Assembly (NCBI RefSeq): GCF_018812025.1
Contig: NC_063044.1
Coordinates: 70,512,283 to 70,576,282, forward strand
Reading direction: 5' to 3'
DNA length: 64,000 nucleotides
Source of the DNA: Megalobrama amblycephala
Lineage: Eukaryota > Chordata > Actinopteri > Cypriniformes > Xenocyprididae
The translations under genes were made by a program, and so were the position numbers. The notes under the pieces are model-generated. The model saw only the letters and a list, made by a program, of their open reading frames with translations, made no database searches and was not told where the DNA came from. Each line of letters begins with the position of its first letter. Position 1 is the stretch's first letter. Below, piece after piece: positions 10,835-23,718 of this stretch.

Positions 10835-11322
10835 CTCCTGTGATTCTGGATCCAAACACTGCGAATCCAGATCTAGTCCTGTCAGATGATCTGACCAGCT
10901 TGAGAGACAGCGGGAACAAACAACCGCTTCCTGATAATCCAGAGAGATTTGATATCTATTCCTGTGTTCTGGGTTCAGAGGGTTTTAACTCAGGAACACA
11001 CTGCTGGGATGTGGAGGTTAAAGAGAATTCAGCTTGGAGTCTTGGAGTAACTACAGCATCAAACCAGAGGAAGGGATTTGATTTCTTCAACACTGATGTC
11101 TGGAGTGTGCGGTACAGTGTGTTTACGCAGACTGGTTTTCCTGTTGAACAGTATCTTGAGCGTGTGAGAGTGTATCTGGACTATGACAGAGGAACAGTGT
11201 CATTCTCTGATCCTGTAACTAACACACATCTACACACATTCACAACCACCTTCACTGACACACTCTTTCCTTTCTTCAGTTGTTCTTCCTCTCTAAAGAT
11301 CTTGCCATTGAATAGTCAGTAA
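10835..11322 (+). pseudogene. Orphan PRY-SPRY (B30.2) terminal exon of a TRIM35/39-like gene
   Basis: The exon starts after the acceptor 'tgtgtctcatcag' (ends 10834), the same site used by the intact TRIM gene at 39308, and is open to a stop at 11322. It encodes a full PRY-SPRY domain: 'VILDPNTANPDLVLSDD' (PRY), 'GTHCWDVEV' and 'VYLDYDRGTVSFSD' (SPRY). B30.2 domains bind protein ligands and give TRIM E3 ligases their target specificity. It closely resembles the 39.3-39.8 kb exon. No RING, B-box or coiled-coil exon lies in the 10.8 kb upstream, which is full of mobile elements. It is either an orphan exon from a partial duplication or the last exon of a gene starting before this window. The exon itself has no lesion. 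Confidence 0.75.
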
Positions 11323-11440
11323 ATGTTGCTCCTGTAGGTCTGGATCTTCCTGTTTTTATCATGTTTCCAATATTTAATCCATATCACATGAGTAAGAGTG
11401 CTGTTGATCTGAATTAGTGTTTATCTGAATTATCTGAATT

Positions 11441-12273
11441 TTTACCCTTAAATGCATACCTCGGGTCTTTAGTGACCTGGGACGTCATTCACTACCCTCC
11501 TCCTCGTTCATTTTTTAAAGTTAGACATCAACCTTCTTGGTATTCCTCAATCAATTCATTATAAAGAATATAACAAGAAAAAAATCATAAAATTATAAAA
11601 GAATGCCTATTTTTGTATTCATTTTTTGTAAAAATTGTATAGGGTCACTAACGACCCGAGGTGTGTATGAGTGAACATATATTTTTTTCTGCACAACAAT
11701 AATTGAATCTTAGATGACAGAATAAGTGCAATTCACCTTTATTCCACAAGGTGGCAATGTCTGATACACAATGCTGAAGTGACGACTCATTCAGACAGAA
11801 AACAAAATAATAAGAAAAACATGAAATGGCTCAGCGATTTACTGCAGAGCAAGTACTGAACGCAATCAAATATAACTGTAGCTGTCACTGGATGGATCTG
11901 GTGAAGCTCTTAGCGATCAAAATATTGATTTTGAAGATGTTGAAAATTATATAGTTTTGAGAATACGTTTGGGCTCATATTCGTGACCTCAAACGTAAAA
12001 CTAGCCTATCATTTGCTGAATTTACTGGGAAATAAGCTCTGATGAGGACAGTGATGATGGCATAAAACATCTGCTCAAACGGAGCCCTTTCAAGCTCCAA
12101 AAGGTAACAAAATATGATTTATTTTATTCTTCTGTAATTGTTACTCTAATATCAGAGGAGTTTTATATTATCGCAACAGGTAGAGATCCATCCGTGTTAG
12201 ATATAGATCCGGGTCGATAAAGACCCGAATATGTAAGAATGATTGGCGAAACAGTCATGCATTTAAGGGTTAA
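11441..12273. mobile_element. piggyBac-like non-autonomous element (TTAA/CCCTTAAATGCAT ends)
   Basis: The left end reads tttaCCCTTAAATGCAT and the right end is its complement, ATGCATTTAAGGGttaa, giving inverted termini next to a TTAA (left copy mutated to TTTA). Internal words of the form gggtc-N5-6-gaccc recur at about 11465, 11642 and 12211. No transposase ORF was found. The superfamily assignment rests only on the TTAA flank and CCC start. Confidence 0.5.
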
Positions 12274-13222
12274 AAATGTGACGATATCAGCATTTCCCTC
12301 TAGCATTTTGAGCACTGTTGTTGAGCGGATTTTTAAACACCTCTGATTGGCCATTGTGGCCACGCACTCAACAGATATGTCTGTGATTGGCTACAATGAT
12401 CAACACTTCAAAAACATGTTGTAAACAGACATCTTTGATGCTCTTCAATGAGTGATTTGCTTCTTCAGTCAAAAATGACCGAAAACTTTTACGTTCTGAA
12501 ATTTTACATTTTTTTGCTTTATCGGAATGGGATGAAACTTGGTGACTTTTGTCGCATTAGCTGTGAACACACAAAAAAATTATGAACATGATTCAGATGT
12601 TAAAGGGTCTGCGATGGAATTTTTAAAACTAATCATAATTAACATCATAATCAACTAACATTTCTTTTTCTTACAGGCCTAACAAGTTGACTTTGAGAAT
12701 AGAGAAATAGTCACTAAGACTGTGTTGTAACAGTGGAAAATTTTGCTATGCTGGCTAGACATCATCTATACAGATATAAAAAGTATATAAAAATGTTTTG
12801 ACCTATTGAGTAATCAGTGAACTATTGTGAACCTTGTGATTTTTGATGATTCTGTGATTCAGCTGTTCTAATCTAAATTTACTCTGCCAGTAAGCATGGC
12901 AGAGGAAGAATGTTGTTTTTCTCTAATCTAAACCAATTACAGTCAAACCAAAATGTATTAGGACACCTTGAACATGTCATTCATTAGTACAGTTTATTCA
13001 CTATAGTTAAAAAAATGGTAAATTATGACAAAATCTCAGAGATCTCAGAAAAAAAAAATAATCTTAAGCAAAACATGGTCAGGTCAAAGTGTCTGATTAA
13101 TTTTTTGGTTCCAAATTTTTTATCAATTTTACTGGTAGTCCACTGTATGAAGAATATTTGGGTATAATATGTCACAGTTGACTTTATTTTGCCATCCTCA
13201 CTTACATAAATGAACTATAGTA
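12274..13222. other. No gene seen
   Basis: AT-rich intergenic sequence without a supported ORF, splice-site pattern or clear repeat. Confidence 0.5.
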
Positions 13223-14079
13223 TTAAAGGATTAGTCCACTTTTAAATAAACTTTTCCTTATAATTTACTCACCCCCATGCCATCCAAGATTGTCATGTCT
13301 TTCTTTCTTTAGTCGAAAAGAAATTAAAGTTTTTGATGAAAACATTCCAGGATTTTTTTCCATATAGTGGACTTCAATGGGCACCAAACAGTTGAAGGTC
13401 AAAATTAGTTTCACTGCAGCTTCAAATTGTTCAACACGATCCCAGATGAGAAATAAGGGTCTTATCTAGAGAAACCATTGCTCATTTTCTGAAAAAAAAT
13501 TAAAAATATATAAGTTTTAGCCATAAATGTTCATCTTGAACTAGCTCTCTTCTTCTCCTCTATTAGAATTCCAGCAGTGTAGACACTGCTAAGTGTAATA
13601 CTGCCCTCCACAGGTCAACGTTTTGAACTAATTTTTATATGCAATATGCTAGTTCAATAGTATTTAACAATTAGTTCAAAACGTTGACCTGTGGAGGCCA
13701 GTAATACACTTAGCAGTGTCTACACTGCTGGAATTCTAATAGAGGAGAAGAAGAGAGCTAGTTCAAGATGAACATTTATGGCTAAAACTTATATATTTTA
13801 ATTTTTTTCAGAAAATGAGCAATGGTTTCTCTAGATAAGACCCTTATTTCTCATCTGGGATCGTGTTGAACAATTTGAAGCTGCAGTGAAACTGTAATTT
13901 TGACCTTCAACTGTTTGGTGCCCATTGAAGTCCACTATATGGAAAAAAATCCTGGAATGTTTTCATCAAAAACTTTAATTTCTTTTCAACTAAAGAAAGA
14001 AAGACATGAAAATCTTGGATGGCATGGGGGTGAGTAAATTATAAGGAAAAGTTTATTTAAAAGTGGACTAATCCTTTAA
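13223..14079. mobile_element. Palindromic TTAA-flanked DNA element (Kolobok-like)
   Basis: TTAA at 13223-13226 and 14076-14079 flank two inverted arms of about 390 bp. The left arm begins AGGATTAGTCCACTTTT and the right arm ends with its complement. The arms remain very similar almost to a short loop near 13650. It has no ORF. TTAA duplications with AGG starts fit Kolobok-type non-autonomous elements of fish; this is an inference from the termini. Confidence 0.75.
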
Positions 14080-14643
14080 ATGAACTTAGTGTCCTGCACC
14101 CACGAGTAAAATATATCAAAAATGTCTGAATAATTTTTGGTGTGACTGTATATTAACACTGATGATAATGTGTAATAGATCATGTTATACTGACTGTGTG
14201 AATAAAGGTGACTTGACTTGATGTACCTGAATTCCTATAAAAACCCACTGTATTTTATTATTTTATATTTTTTTTTTTTATTTTTTTTTTGGCTAGAGAG
14301 ATTCTCTGAGATTGTTAAGAGCTCTCCCAGCCTTGATTAAAGCATTGAAGGACAACAACTGGAGTCTCTGTGATTACTGATCATGATCAGGTAACTATAA
14401 CTCTAGGGCATCATATGTGGTCAGAGTAGTTAACAAAAATTGAACAAAAATCTCTTATTTTGAAATAAAAAAATCACACTGATGACATTACTTGACTTCC
14501 TTCTTCCTATTTCCTGAAAATCAATGAAGAAGACCAATGGAAAGTCCACTGTCTCTTTTCAGTTATCAGTAATTTCAATCAGAAAATCATAATTTCATAT
14601 GAAGCTTTTAGGTATGACCTACTTAATGTTAGGGAATTAAAAA

Positions 14644-14699
<56 letters not shown>

Positions 14700-15969
14700 G
14701 ATTAAACTACTTAATTTAGTGAATATACCATGACTGACAACATGTGGTTTGATACCTTGCAGCAGCCATTTTGTAAAATGCATTTTTCATGAAAATTGTC
14801 ACTGGTGTTACTGTCACTGGTGTTACTCGTTTATAAATAACCTTATTCAAAGCTATTCATTTAGTTCTTATGCATAAAATAGCACTGAGATTACATGATT
14901 CTAACTTTTCTTTCTTATTGTTAATCCTCCTTTGGGCAGATATGGCTAAATTGAGTGCAGCGACTTTACAGACAACGTATTTTACAGACATTTTTAAAAT
15001 GTTGTTTATGATCTTTTACTGATTGCTTTCACTAAGTGTCAATGACAAATGTAAAATTTTAGTCCCATCTACTTAATTGTAGTTGAAGAATAAGGATCTT
15101 TGGTCTTATACGTCACTGGAGATTCAACGTGTCACTGGTGTGTTACTGTTTTTTGTCACATTAAATAAAATGTGTGAAATGATAATAATTTTACATCCAT
15201 TGAATTCTGCTACACTCAAGAATTAAGATGTAAAGGGTTGCATCATTACTTTTTTATAACTGTTTTTTTATATATATTTTCATTGTTATAGCAAATACAT
15301 GATTGCACAAATGAACTAACATCATTCAATCACACTTTTAACTAACATACAATCTCCTTATTTTTTGCATTATCATTATTTTTCTGTAACTCTGACTGCA
15401 TGTGCAAATAATATTTCATAAAAACCTTTAAAATGGCCAGAGAAGTAAGGTAACACCATTGACAAAAAAGGTACATGAGGTCTAAATGCACAATAAATAA
15501 ATAAATAAATAATTAAGCTGTCATTTATGTGTATTCATAAAGTCAAAGAGTAATCTAATAATGTGGTCTAAGTTTAAATGTTAGAAAAAGAAATACATTT
15601 TAAGACATCTTGCCATATACCAAAAGTGGACATTTCTGTAGAATGACCCTGGTACAAACTACAATTCAGCACATGTGCAGAAAACATGCACAGCAATGAA
15701 GGGTGACACTCTAAAATGTCAAGAGTGAAAAATAGACACTCTGAGTTGACTTACTTAAATAGTAATTAGATGCTATTTAAACTTTATACTGGCAGATACA
15801 TCATATTTGCACCTCATTGCAATAATAACAGAGTGTAAATATTTATATTTATTAAAATTATAAATACTTTTATCATTGTTAAACACTTGTTTGGTACTTT
15901 ACTTCACTTGACTTGACTTGTGATATGTGATGAGAAAAGGGAGAAGAGCGAGCTCGACTAAAGGCCGAC
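14080..15969. other. No gene; microsatellite and possible LINE tail
   Basis: AT-rich spacer. Contains a possible LINE tail at about 14145-14222 ('gaataaaggtgacttgac') and a (gaaa)n microsatellite at 14640-14699. No coding exon can be supported. Confidence 0.5.
14640..14699. repeat. (GAAA)n microsatellite
   Basis: About 14 uninterrupted copies of the tetranucleotide gaaa. Confidence 0.9.
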
Positions 15970-16165
15970 ACCAGGTTAGGTTCCTAGAGTAAGTTACCAT
16001 GGTAACTGACTCTGAGTAAGTTACCTCTCTTTCAGAAAGGGGCTTGACTTACCCTGCTTTCTCGACATACCTCCCATTCTGAAATGGAAAACCCAGAGTT
16101 TCCCTCATTTCAGGGTTAACTTACTCAGAGTTTTTACTTAACCTCCTTTCTGAAACGTGTCCCAG
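15970..16165. repeat. Short dispersed repeat (Harbinger-type MITE-like)
   Basis: Contains repeated 'gagtaagttac' and 'aacttactcagag' words in inverted relation and ends with 'cctttctgaaacgtgtccc', a text resembling a common fish MITE. The boundaries are approximate. Confidence 0.4.
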
Positions 16166-16740
16166 TTTAACTGTAGTAAAATTAATGCAAAGACTGAAAC
16201 CTGAAATCAACCTTTCAAAAAAAAAAAAATAAATAAAAAAATAAACCTTGACAAAAAGAAGTCTTAGAGAATGTCTACGTATAAATCCAAATCCACAACT
16301 TAATAAAAATATATTTCTAAAAACACTAGATAATTTATAAGCCACTTTATACAGAACTATAATGAAATCTATTGGTTACAACATGACATTACATTTTTTT
16401 TTTCTTTTTTTTTTTACTCCCACCAAATGGCACTAATCTGCCTTCAGAAAATTTGATTTTAAATGCCTTGTCTATTATAACATGGGATACTGCTTTAATT
16501 GAAAAATAATTAAAAATATATATTTGAAAAAGTTGTCTATTATTTTCAAAAGGGAAAATAGCTAATAAAATGTATTGCATTGTATCATGAAATACCCTCA
16601 AAATTCTAAATAATAATCAAAAAACTATTATTGAACAAAAATATACAGTATAACATTGGTTTTCCTGTGGGGAAAAAAATTTACAAAAGGCATTGGTCAC
16701 TTTTAACTGTGAAGAAGTCAAGTGTAACCCCTAAATGAAG
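16166..16740. other. No gene seen
   Basis: AT-rich sequence with poly-A/T runs at 16218-16242 and 16395-16415; no supported feature. Confidence 0.5.
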
Positions 16741-17090
16741 AGGCCCAGAGAGTTTTAATAGAAGTTAATTGAAAAATAAAATCTATTTATGACATTATTT
16801 TTGAAAGCATCCTCACTTTACAGCATTTTTTTTACACAAGTGCCTAAAACTTTTCACAGTACTGTAGCTTTGCAGGAAGGTTTCTTCAATTGTCTTCCGC
16901 AAAGTGTCTTCCGCAGTTCTTCTGGATTTAGTCTGTCTCAGTTTTTCTATTTTCCCTGTATTTTCATGTAATCTCAGATGGACTTGATGATGGTGAGATC
17001 AGATCTCCATGTGGAACATACCGGCTGTTGTCAGATCCCTCGTGCATAGAAAAATCTCACTAGATTACAACAATTAATGGCAAAAAGAAT
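16741..17090 (-). mobile_element. Tc1-like element end fragment
   Basis: Text such as 'acaagtgcctaaaactttt' followed by 'cacagtactgta' is typical of a Tc1-like element terminus (minus orientation). The following stretch to 17090 resembles the adjoining transposase N-terminal region, heavily decayed. Only this fragment remains. Confidence 0.5.
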
Positions 17091-17099
17091 GTTTGTAAA

Positions 17100-17354
17100 T
17101 GTGAACTGATATATCCTATTGCCACATTACAGCAAAAGATGTGGTTGTGCTTTTATACTGTTGGACATATTACGGAAACAGAAAGTGTCCGGGTTCACGC
17201 CTCTAAATCTCCGATCAACAGCGCTTGGAAACACCGCAAATACATTCGGATCGATCGACGGATTTGTCCCTCATTCAACTAGTCTAAAGATTAAAAAGAG
17301 ACCAACTAAACAATCGTAGAAATCAAATCGCGATATTGTGGTGATTTTCTTCAG
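17100..17354 (+). promoter_or_regulatory. ISRE-like motif and non-coding leader exon of a finTRIM gene
   Basis: GAAACAGAAA at 17175-17184 fits the IRF/STAT1-2 binding consensus GAAANNGAAA. The sequence after it (to a donor, cttcag|gtatgt, at 17354) is related to stretches at 43608-43728 and 51995-52162, each also ending at a GT donor in front of a finTRIM copy. I infer a promoter plus 5'-UTR exon for the finTRIM at 20.5 kb, whose coding exon has an acceptor at 20510. finTRIM genes are known to be induced by virus and interferon; the motif agrees with that. Confidence 0.5.
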
Positions 17355-19256
17355 GTATGTGAGTTTTAACTGAGTCACCTGTGGTTCACTATATGCGTAG
17401 CCTATAGTTTAAAATATTTTATTATGACTGTATTTTGGGGATTATTTAAGTTTTAGCGTTATTTGTAATTTAAAATGTCTGTTTCTGAATGTTTGTTTTA
17501 GTTTTGTTAGTTTCAGTTTTGCTGAAGACGTCACGTGCCTGTGCTAAAGATATTTATTTTCCCAAACGGTACGATACGACCATCCTCTATCCCAGCACAA
17601 ATTAATAGGCTAATTAAATTAAATAATTAAATAATATGTAGGTCTATGAATTTTAAATATGGCTATTGGATATCATTTATGGATATTAAGCAAACATAAC
17701 TTAACTTTTAAGAAGCATCAATTAAAAGCATATGAACTAAGTTATTTTTTTACTTTCTGAAGTAAAAATTCGGCAGCCATGTATGAATGAAAAATGTTAA
17801 AATCACACGATCTTTCATTATCATATGTTTGTGCTTCAGACAATATTTTTCATATACCCCTCGTTTCACAGGCAGTCTAGTCCAGACTAAAATGCATGTT
17901 TGAACTGTTTTAACTAAAAGCAACTTGCACTGACAACTTTTTTTCTCAAGATGCACACCAGTAATATTTATAAGCTACTTAAATGCCCTAATTTATCTAA
18001 GGCCTAATCCTGGTTTAATCTAAGCCTTTGACACCAGGCCTCATTGTTTTACATAGGTCTGCGATTAAAAACTTGCTAAGTGTTACCAAAATGTAAAATG
18101 TTTACATAGGTTTAACAGCATAACTTACAATATTCAGTGAACATTTCTCTACTTGCTCAAGTCTTGTCTCTGGTAGATTGTCAACAGCTTTTCTGTCACA
18201 CTAAAGCCTGTCAGGCTGTTAGGCTCATGGATACATTTACAATTATTCATTTAGCAGACGCTTTTATCCAAAGAAATTTACAAAGACATTGTTTAGAATA
18301 GTACAAGGCAAGATCGCAGGATCGTTGAGTTGCAGGTGATGTTCTTTCATCCATGGCCACATGTCCACCAGGCATTCAGAGATCCGTGCAGCTACTGTTA
18401 GATCATCTGATTAAAAGTAGAGTTGTGTGTCATCAGCATAGGTACAACAAACCATATGCCTGTAAAGTGTGCCATTTGGGACAGGGCAAAAATATCCCAG
18501 AAATGGTAGTTGCTGATGACGTCTTGTTTAACACGAAATACTTCTCGATTCATGAAAGATACAATTTTTTTTTTCTCACTATGGGACACAAGAGAAATAT
18601 TAAGAAAATAAATCAGATTCATCTCTCATCGTTTCTAAGAGAATATGCGCCGTTAATGCAGCGTGCCAAAAGCTCGGCCAGTAATATCTGTAATGTAATA
18701 ATTGACTGGCATTTGAGTCTTCTTCACCAGCATAACTCTCACGCAAAGTTTGCATATTGTTTGTGTGATATCCACTAGCTCGCCTTCATGGTTTAAAATA
18801 GATATATTTTCAATATTGCGACGTGGCATTTTTCTTTATCACCAGTTGCTCGCAAAATGATAGACACTGATTCACATATCGTCTGCGTCATTTCCCATGA
18901 TGATAAAATAACGTAAATTATTAAATAAATGAGTAAATAAACAACAAGCAAACTTAAACTTGTTTGCTTAAAATTTCTGAAAATAATTTGCTGATGCAGG
19001 TACCTGCAAAATAAATAAATAAATACATTTCTTGCTCCCCTAACTGTCAAATGTCACCCATGCTGATTACCATAACGATGACTTCAAACCAAATATTCAA
19101 TTAAATATCAAAATAAACCTAATTTAAAAGTATTTCTGTAAATGTATGACAGAAGTAAAGTCAAACTTTAATCACTTAATTATCTAATTAATTAACTGCA
19201 GTTGCTTCAGTGTTACTTTAAATAAGTAAAGCTGGTAATGCTGTTTATGGAGTTGT
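17355..19256. other. Putative first intron, with SINE-like fragment
   Basis: No coding feature is supported. Bases about 18238-18290 ('catttagcagacgctttta' and following) match a very common fish repeat tail. The open frame at 18353-18778 has no recognisable domain and is not called. Confidence 0.45.
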
Positions 19257-20074
19257 TTAAAGGGTTAGTTCACCCAAAAATGAAAATTCTGTCATTTATT
19301 ACTCACCCTCATGTCGTTCCACACCCGTAAGACCTTCGTTAATCTTCGGAACATAAATTAAGATATTTTTGTTGAAATCCGAATGGCTCCAGTGAGGCCT
19401 CCATAGGGAGCAATGACATTTCCTCTCTCAAGATCCATATAGGTACTAAAAACATATCTAAATCAGTTCATGTGAGTACAGTGGTTCAATATTGAATATT
19501 ATAAAGCGACGAGAATATTTTTGGTGTGCCAAAAAAAACAAAATAATGACTTATAAAGTGATGGCCGAATTTCAAAACACTGCTTCAGGAAGCTTCGGAG
19601 CATAAATGAATCAGCGTGTCGAATCAGCTGTGCAGAGCGCCAAAGTCACATGATTTCTGCAGTTTGGCGGTTTGACACGTGATCCGAATCATGATTCGAC
19701 ACGCTGATTCATTTATGCTCCGAAGCTTCCTGAAGCAGTGTTTTGAAATCGGCCATCACTATATAAGTCATTTTTTTTTTTTTTTGGCACTCCAAAAATA
19801 TTATCGTCGCTTTATAATATTAATATTGAACCACTGTACTCACATGAACTGATTTAGAATATGTTTTTAGTACCTTTATGGATCTTGAGAGAGGAAATGT
19901 AATTGCTGGCTATGCAGGCCTCACTGAGCCATCGGATTTCAACTAAAAATATCTTAATTTGTGTGTTCTGAAGATGAACGAAGGTCTTACGGGTGTGGAA
20001 CGGGTATTACTCACCCTACTGAGGGTGAGTAATAAATGACATTATTTTCATTTTTGGGTGAGCTAACCCTTTAA
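19257..20074. mobile_element. Second palindromic TTAA-flanked DNA element
   Basis: TTAA at 19257-19260 and 20071-20074. The left arm starts AGGGTTAGTTCACCCAAAAA and the right arm ends with its near-complement. The arms also contain inverted blocks with 'cgacacgctgattcattta' and 'ctccgaagcttcctgaagc'. It has no ORF. Same structural type as the element at 13.2-14.1 kb but different sequence. Confidence 0.75.
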
Positions 20075-20239
20075 CATTCAATATCTTAACACAGTTTGGA
20101 CCTATATTGAGTAGTGTTCATTTAACACTGAGCATTTGCTCTGTACCACATTGCTATAATGTTCTCCCTTGGATTAATTAGTAACTTTTTTGAAGAGGAT
20201 TTTGCTGTGCAGAATGTTGAGTTGTTAATAGAAAATTAA

Positions 20240-20358
20240 AGGGTCCCACTTTATATTGGGTGTCTTTAACTACTATGCATTTACATTTAATCCTGTGGTT
20301 CAATGCACTTACATAGTAGTACATAGTAGTTAAAGCCACCTAAAATAAAATGGGACCA
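20240..20358. repeat. Small palindromic MITE
   Basis: Inverted ends 'gggtcccacttta' and 'taaaatgggacc' enclose inverted 'ctttaactac' / 'gtagttaaag' blocks. About 120 bp, non-coding. Confidence 0.6.
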
Positions 20359-21931
20359 AATTAATTTGAATTTAAGAATGTTTAAAAACTTTCTTAAAAC
20401 AGAAATTTGATATCTGAGCACTTGGTCACATGTGAGACCCAAAGACCAAACCCAAAGAACAATTAGTGCACCTAAACTGTTGTGTCCTCTCTCTCTCTGT
20501 GTTCATGCAGTGAAATGGCAGAAGCCAGTATTTCAGTGGATCAGGATCAGTTCAGCTGTCCAGTATGTCTGGATCTCCTGAAAGATCCAGTGACGATTCC
20601 CTGTGGACACAGTTACTGTATGAGCTGCATCACTGACTGCTGGAATCAGGAGGATCAGAAGAGAATCTACAGATGTCCATTATGCAAACAGACCTTCACA
20701 CCAAGACCAGTTTTATGTAAGAATGTGGTGATTGCTGAGATGGTGGAGAAACTGAAGAAGACGAGACTCCAATCTGCTGCTCCTGCAGTTCCTCACACTG
20801 GATCTGGAGATGTTCAGTGTGATTCCTGCACTGGAAGAAAACAGAAAGCAGTGAAGTCGTGTCTGGAGTGTCGAAGCTCTTACTGTCAAAATCACCTTGA
20901 ACAGCATGAGAATCTCTTCAGTAAAAGACACAATCTGATGGACGCTACTGGACGACTGCAGGACATGATCTGCCCTCAACATGGTAAAATGCTGGAAATT
21001 TACTGCCGTACTGACCAGCGGTGTATCTGTGTGCTGTGTTTGGTGGATGAACACAAAGATCATGACACTGTATCAACTGCAGCAGCGAGGAAAGAGAAAC
21101 AGGTACTGCTTCATACTGGATCTCAGTGACAGTTCATGTTGGTTCTCTCCACTTTCATTATGTGCTTTTCTTTCAGTCAGGGAAACTGATGTGATTAAAT
21201 ATGTTCACTCTTTGTGTAGCATTTCTCATATTTATTAATATTTCTGTTTTCTGCAGAGACATTTTGAGGAGAAACAGAGAAACATCGAGCAGAGAGAGAA
21301 AGATCTTCAGCAGCTGAGAGAGGCTGTGGCGTCTCATAAGGTGAGTTTGGAGAAGAAGTTTGAGTCTCAGTTTGGACTTTCCTCCAGTGCTGGAGCTCTT
21401 CTAGTCCCACTGAAGCCACTGTGTGATTGTGATGTGTGTAACAGCGCTCTGCACAGACCGCAGTGGAGGACAGTGAGAGGATCTTCACTGAGCTCATCCG
21501 CTCCATTGAGAGACGTCGCTCTGAGGTGATTCAGCTGATCAGAGATCAGGAACGAGCTGCAGTGAATCGAGCTGAAGAACGACTGGAGCGACTGGAGCAG
21601 GAGATCAATGATCTGAGGAGGAGAGACGCTGAGATGAAGCAGCTTTCACAAACACAGGATCATGTTCATTTCCTTCAGGTAACACAGATCTTCTCAAACA
21701 CTGAGGACTTTAACAAGCTTCTGGAATTACAGGGAGTTTGTGTTTTTGTGTCTGTAGAGTTTGTCGTCTGTCTCTCTCTCTGGATCTACAGACGGCTTCA
21801 CTGTCAGTTCTCATCTGTCCTTTGATGAAGTAGTGAAATCTGTCTCTCAGCTCAGAGACAAACTGCAGCAGTTCTGCAGCGAGGAGACAGAAAAGATTTC
21901 TTCTACAGGTACAATTCTAGGTTTTACTGAC

Positions 21932-22782
21932 TTAACCCTTTCGAGCGTGAGTTTAAAATATTCTAACTGTCCCCCCCAGAGTGAGTTTTTTTAAGGCGAC
22001 CGTTATTTTAGAACGTTTGCCTTTAATGTTTCCATAGCGACGCGTCTTGCGTGTCATGAGCGCTGAGCGCAGCCACAATAACACTGTATGACAGGTGGAT
22101 CGCTATTATTTTGTTTTTCCTTGTTTATTTAAAATATTCACAAACTTGCTTCCCATGTCATCAACTATCTGATATCCCGATCCTCAAATATGTGTAAGTG
22201 AGTGTGTTTTGTCGTTTAAAAGCCTTTATAAATGATCTTTATCTTGATCTATAACGCGAGATGGGCGCCGCCATCTTAGTTTGCGCTGCAGTTCACAGAG
22301 TCCTGTCAGTCGGATTTACAGCAGGTGAATTCATCCGTTTCTCCCGAAATATATGCAAGTAAGTTGCTGGTGAACTGGAAGAATAATAGAGTAAACTTTA
22401 TAGTTACTTGGGCCCATTATGTGTGTCTGATATGAATAAATGCCGGCAAATTGTATTTGAATGGATTGTTATTGCTCCTTCCACTGATGTCTGACATCAG
22501 TGTGTATTTTATAAACTCTAAATATATTGTTTTAATGGTGCTTATGCGTATTTAAATGTCTGAAACCTTAAAAGAAACGTTATGTGGCTGAAAACGCTGC
22601 ATAGTTGTGATATATGACAAGAGCTGCGCGCGTCCGTCTCACAGCCAGAGCGCGAAAGCGCAGTTTGAATCTGGCAGTTATGTGACGTCGCTGAACGTCC
22701 GAAATCCCATATGTGGGACCGTACGCCCAGGGGCACAGAAATAAAAATCCCACATGTGGGACCGTACCGCTCAAAGGGTTAA
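21932..22782. mobile_element. piggyBac-like element in intron 4 of finTRIM copy 1
   Basis: TTAA at 21932-21935 and 22779-22782 flank inverted termini CCCTTTCGAGCG / CGCTCAAAGGG. The interior has CpG-rich blocks and two direct 'cccacatgtgggaccgta'-like words near the right end. No transposase ORF. The TTAA flank plus CCC termini suggest a piggyBac-type non-autonomous element. Confidence 0.65.
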
Positions 22783-23718
22783 GCAACAATCGAGCTACTG
22801 CAGGTTTTTCATCATCGTGTTAATTTCTTAATGTCTGTCTGAGTAAAATCATGGACAGTAAAAGAAATGGACACAGCGACCCCATTGGAACTCAATTGAG
22901 ACAAGTGAAGCCCATTTTTAGCGATTTTTAGCACTTCCGTTTCTGACGCGCAGACTCAAACTAAGCTTGATGACGTCAGCAACCTGTCTGACAGATGTAA
23001 ATCTTCTAGTAGCTGTGCGTGCAAACTGCCATCGTTAATCTTGCAGAGACGGCGAGCTTGAGCGGGGAGTTCTTTGGCGTGAGTGAGCAGGAGTAAGTAT
23101 TCTGATTAATTATTTTGTATAGTATTTTAAAATGTAATGCCAGTACGCCATATTAAGTTAATGCATACTATTGCCTGCGAGCTTCTCCTCCTGTCTGTAC
23201 GGTAATTTCTCTACTGTGCGACAGAGAGTCGAGTGGTTATGACGCAATCGTTAGCCTATTTTTACAAAAACTGTTTCTACGGGGCCATAATGTAACATAG
23301 AAGGTAATGGAGCCCTTTATACATTGTCGTGTATCTTTAGAAATAAATAATGGACAAATGGAGTCTTTAAACGCCTCAGATGTAAAGTTATTCGCTGTCA
23401 AAGTGACGCCAAAATGAATGGGAGTCAATGGGATGCTAACGCAAGTGAAGTTCTGCTACAAGATGGCGGCACGCGGCCGACTTCAACTTCCGGTCGACTT
23501 CCTTGGGCACTGAGTAAAATACCTTGCTTGTGATTCTTTCACTGCACACACATCACCTCTGTCTTTGGAGTCCAATTAACATGTAAACATGCTGGATGAA
23601 GCCGAGCTACAATTGATTTATCCAGGTCTGTTAGTCGAGTTTTGCAAAAATGTGTTTAAATGACATCTTAAATCAAAATTAATCTAAATCAAATTATTGC
23701 AGTAGCTCATTTGAAATC
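22783..23718. other. Intronic sequence, probable dispersed repeat
   Basis: Bases about 22855-23520 have the look of a dispersed element (unusual CpG content, 'gggagtcaatgggatgctaa', 'tcaacttccggtcgacttcc') but no matching inverted ends were found. No coding exon. Confidence 0.4.

Noticed and set aside
18353..18778. 141-codon open frame
   Set aside because: No recognisable domain, biased by AT-rich DNA and adjacent to a SINE-like tail.
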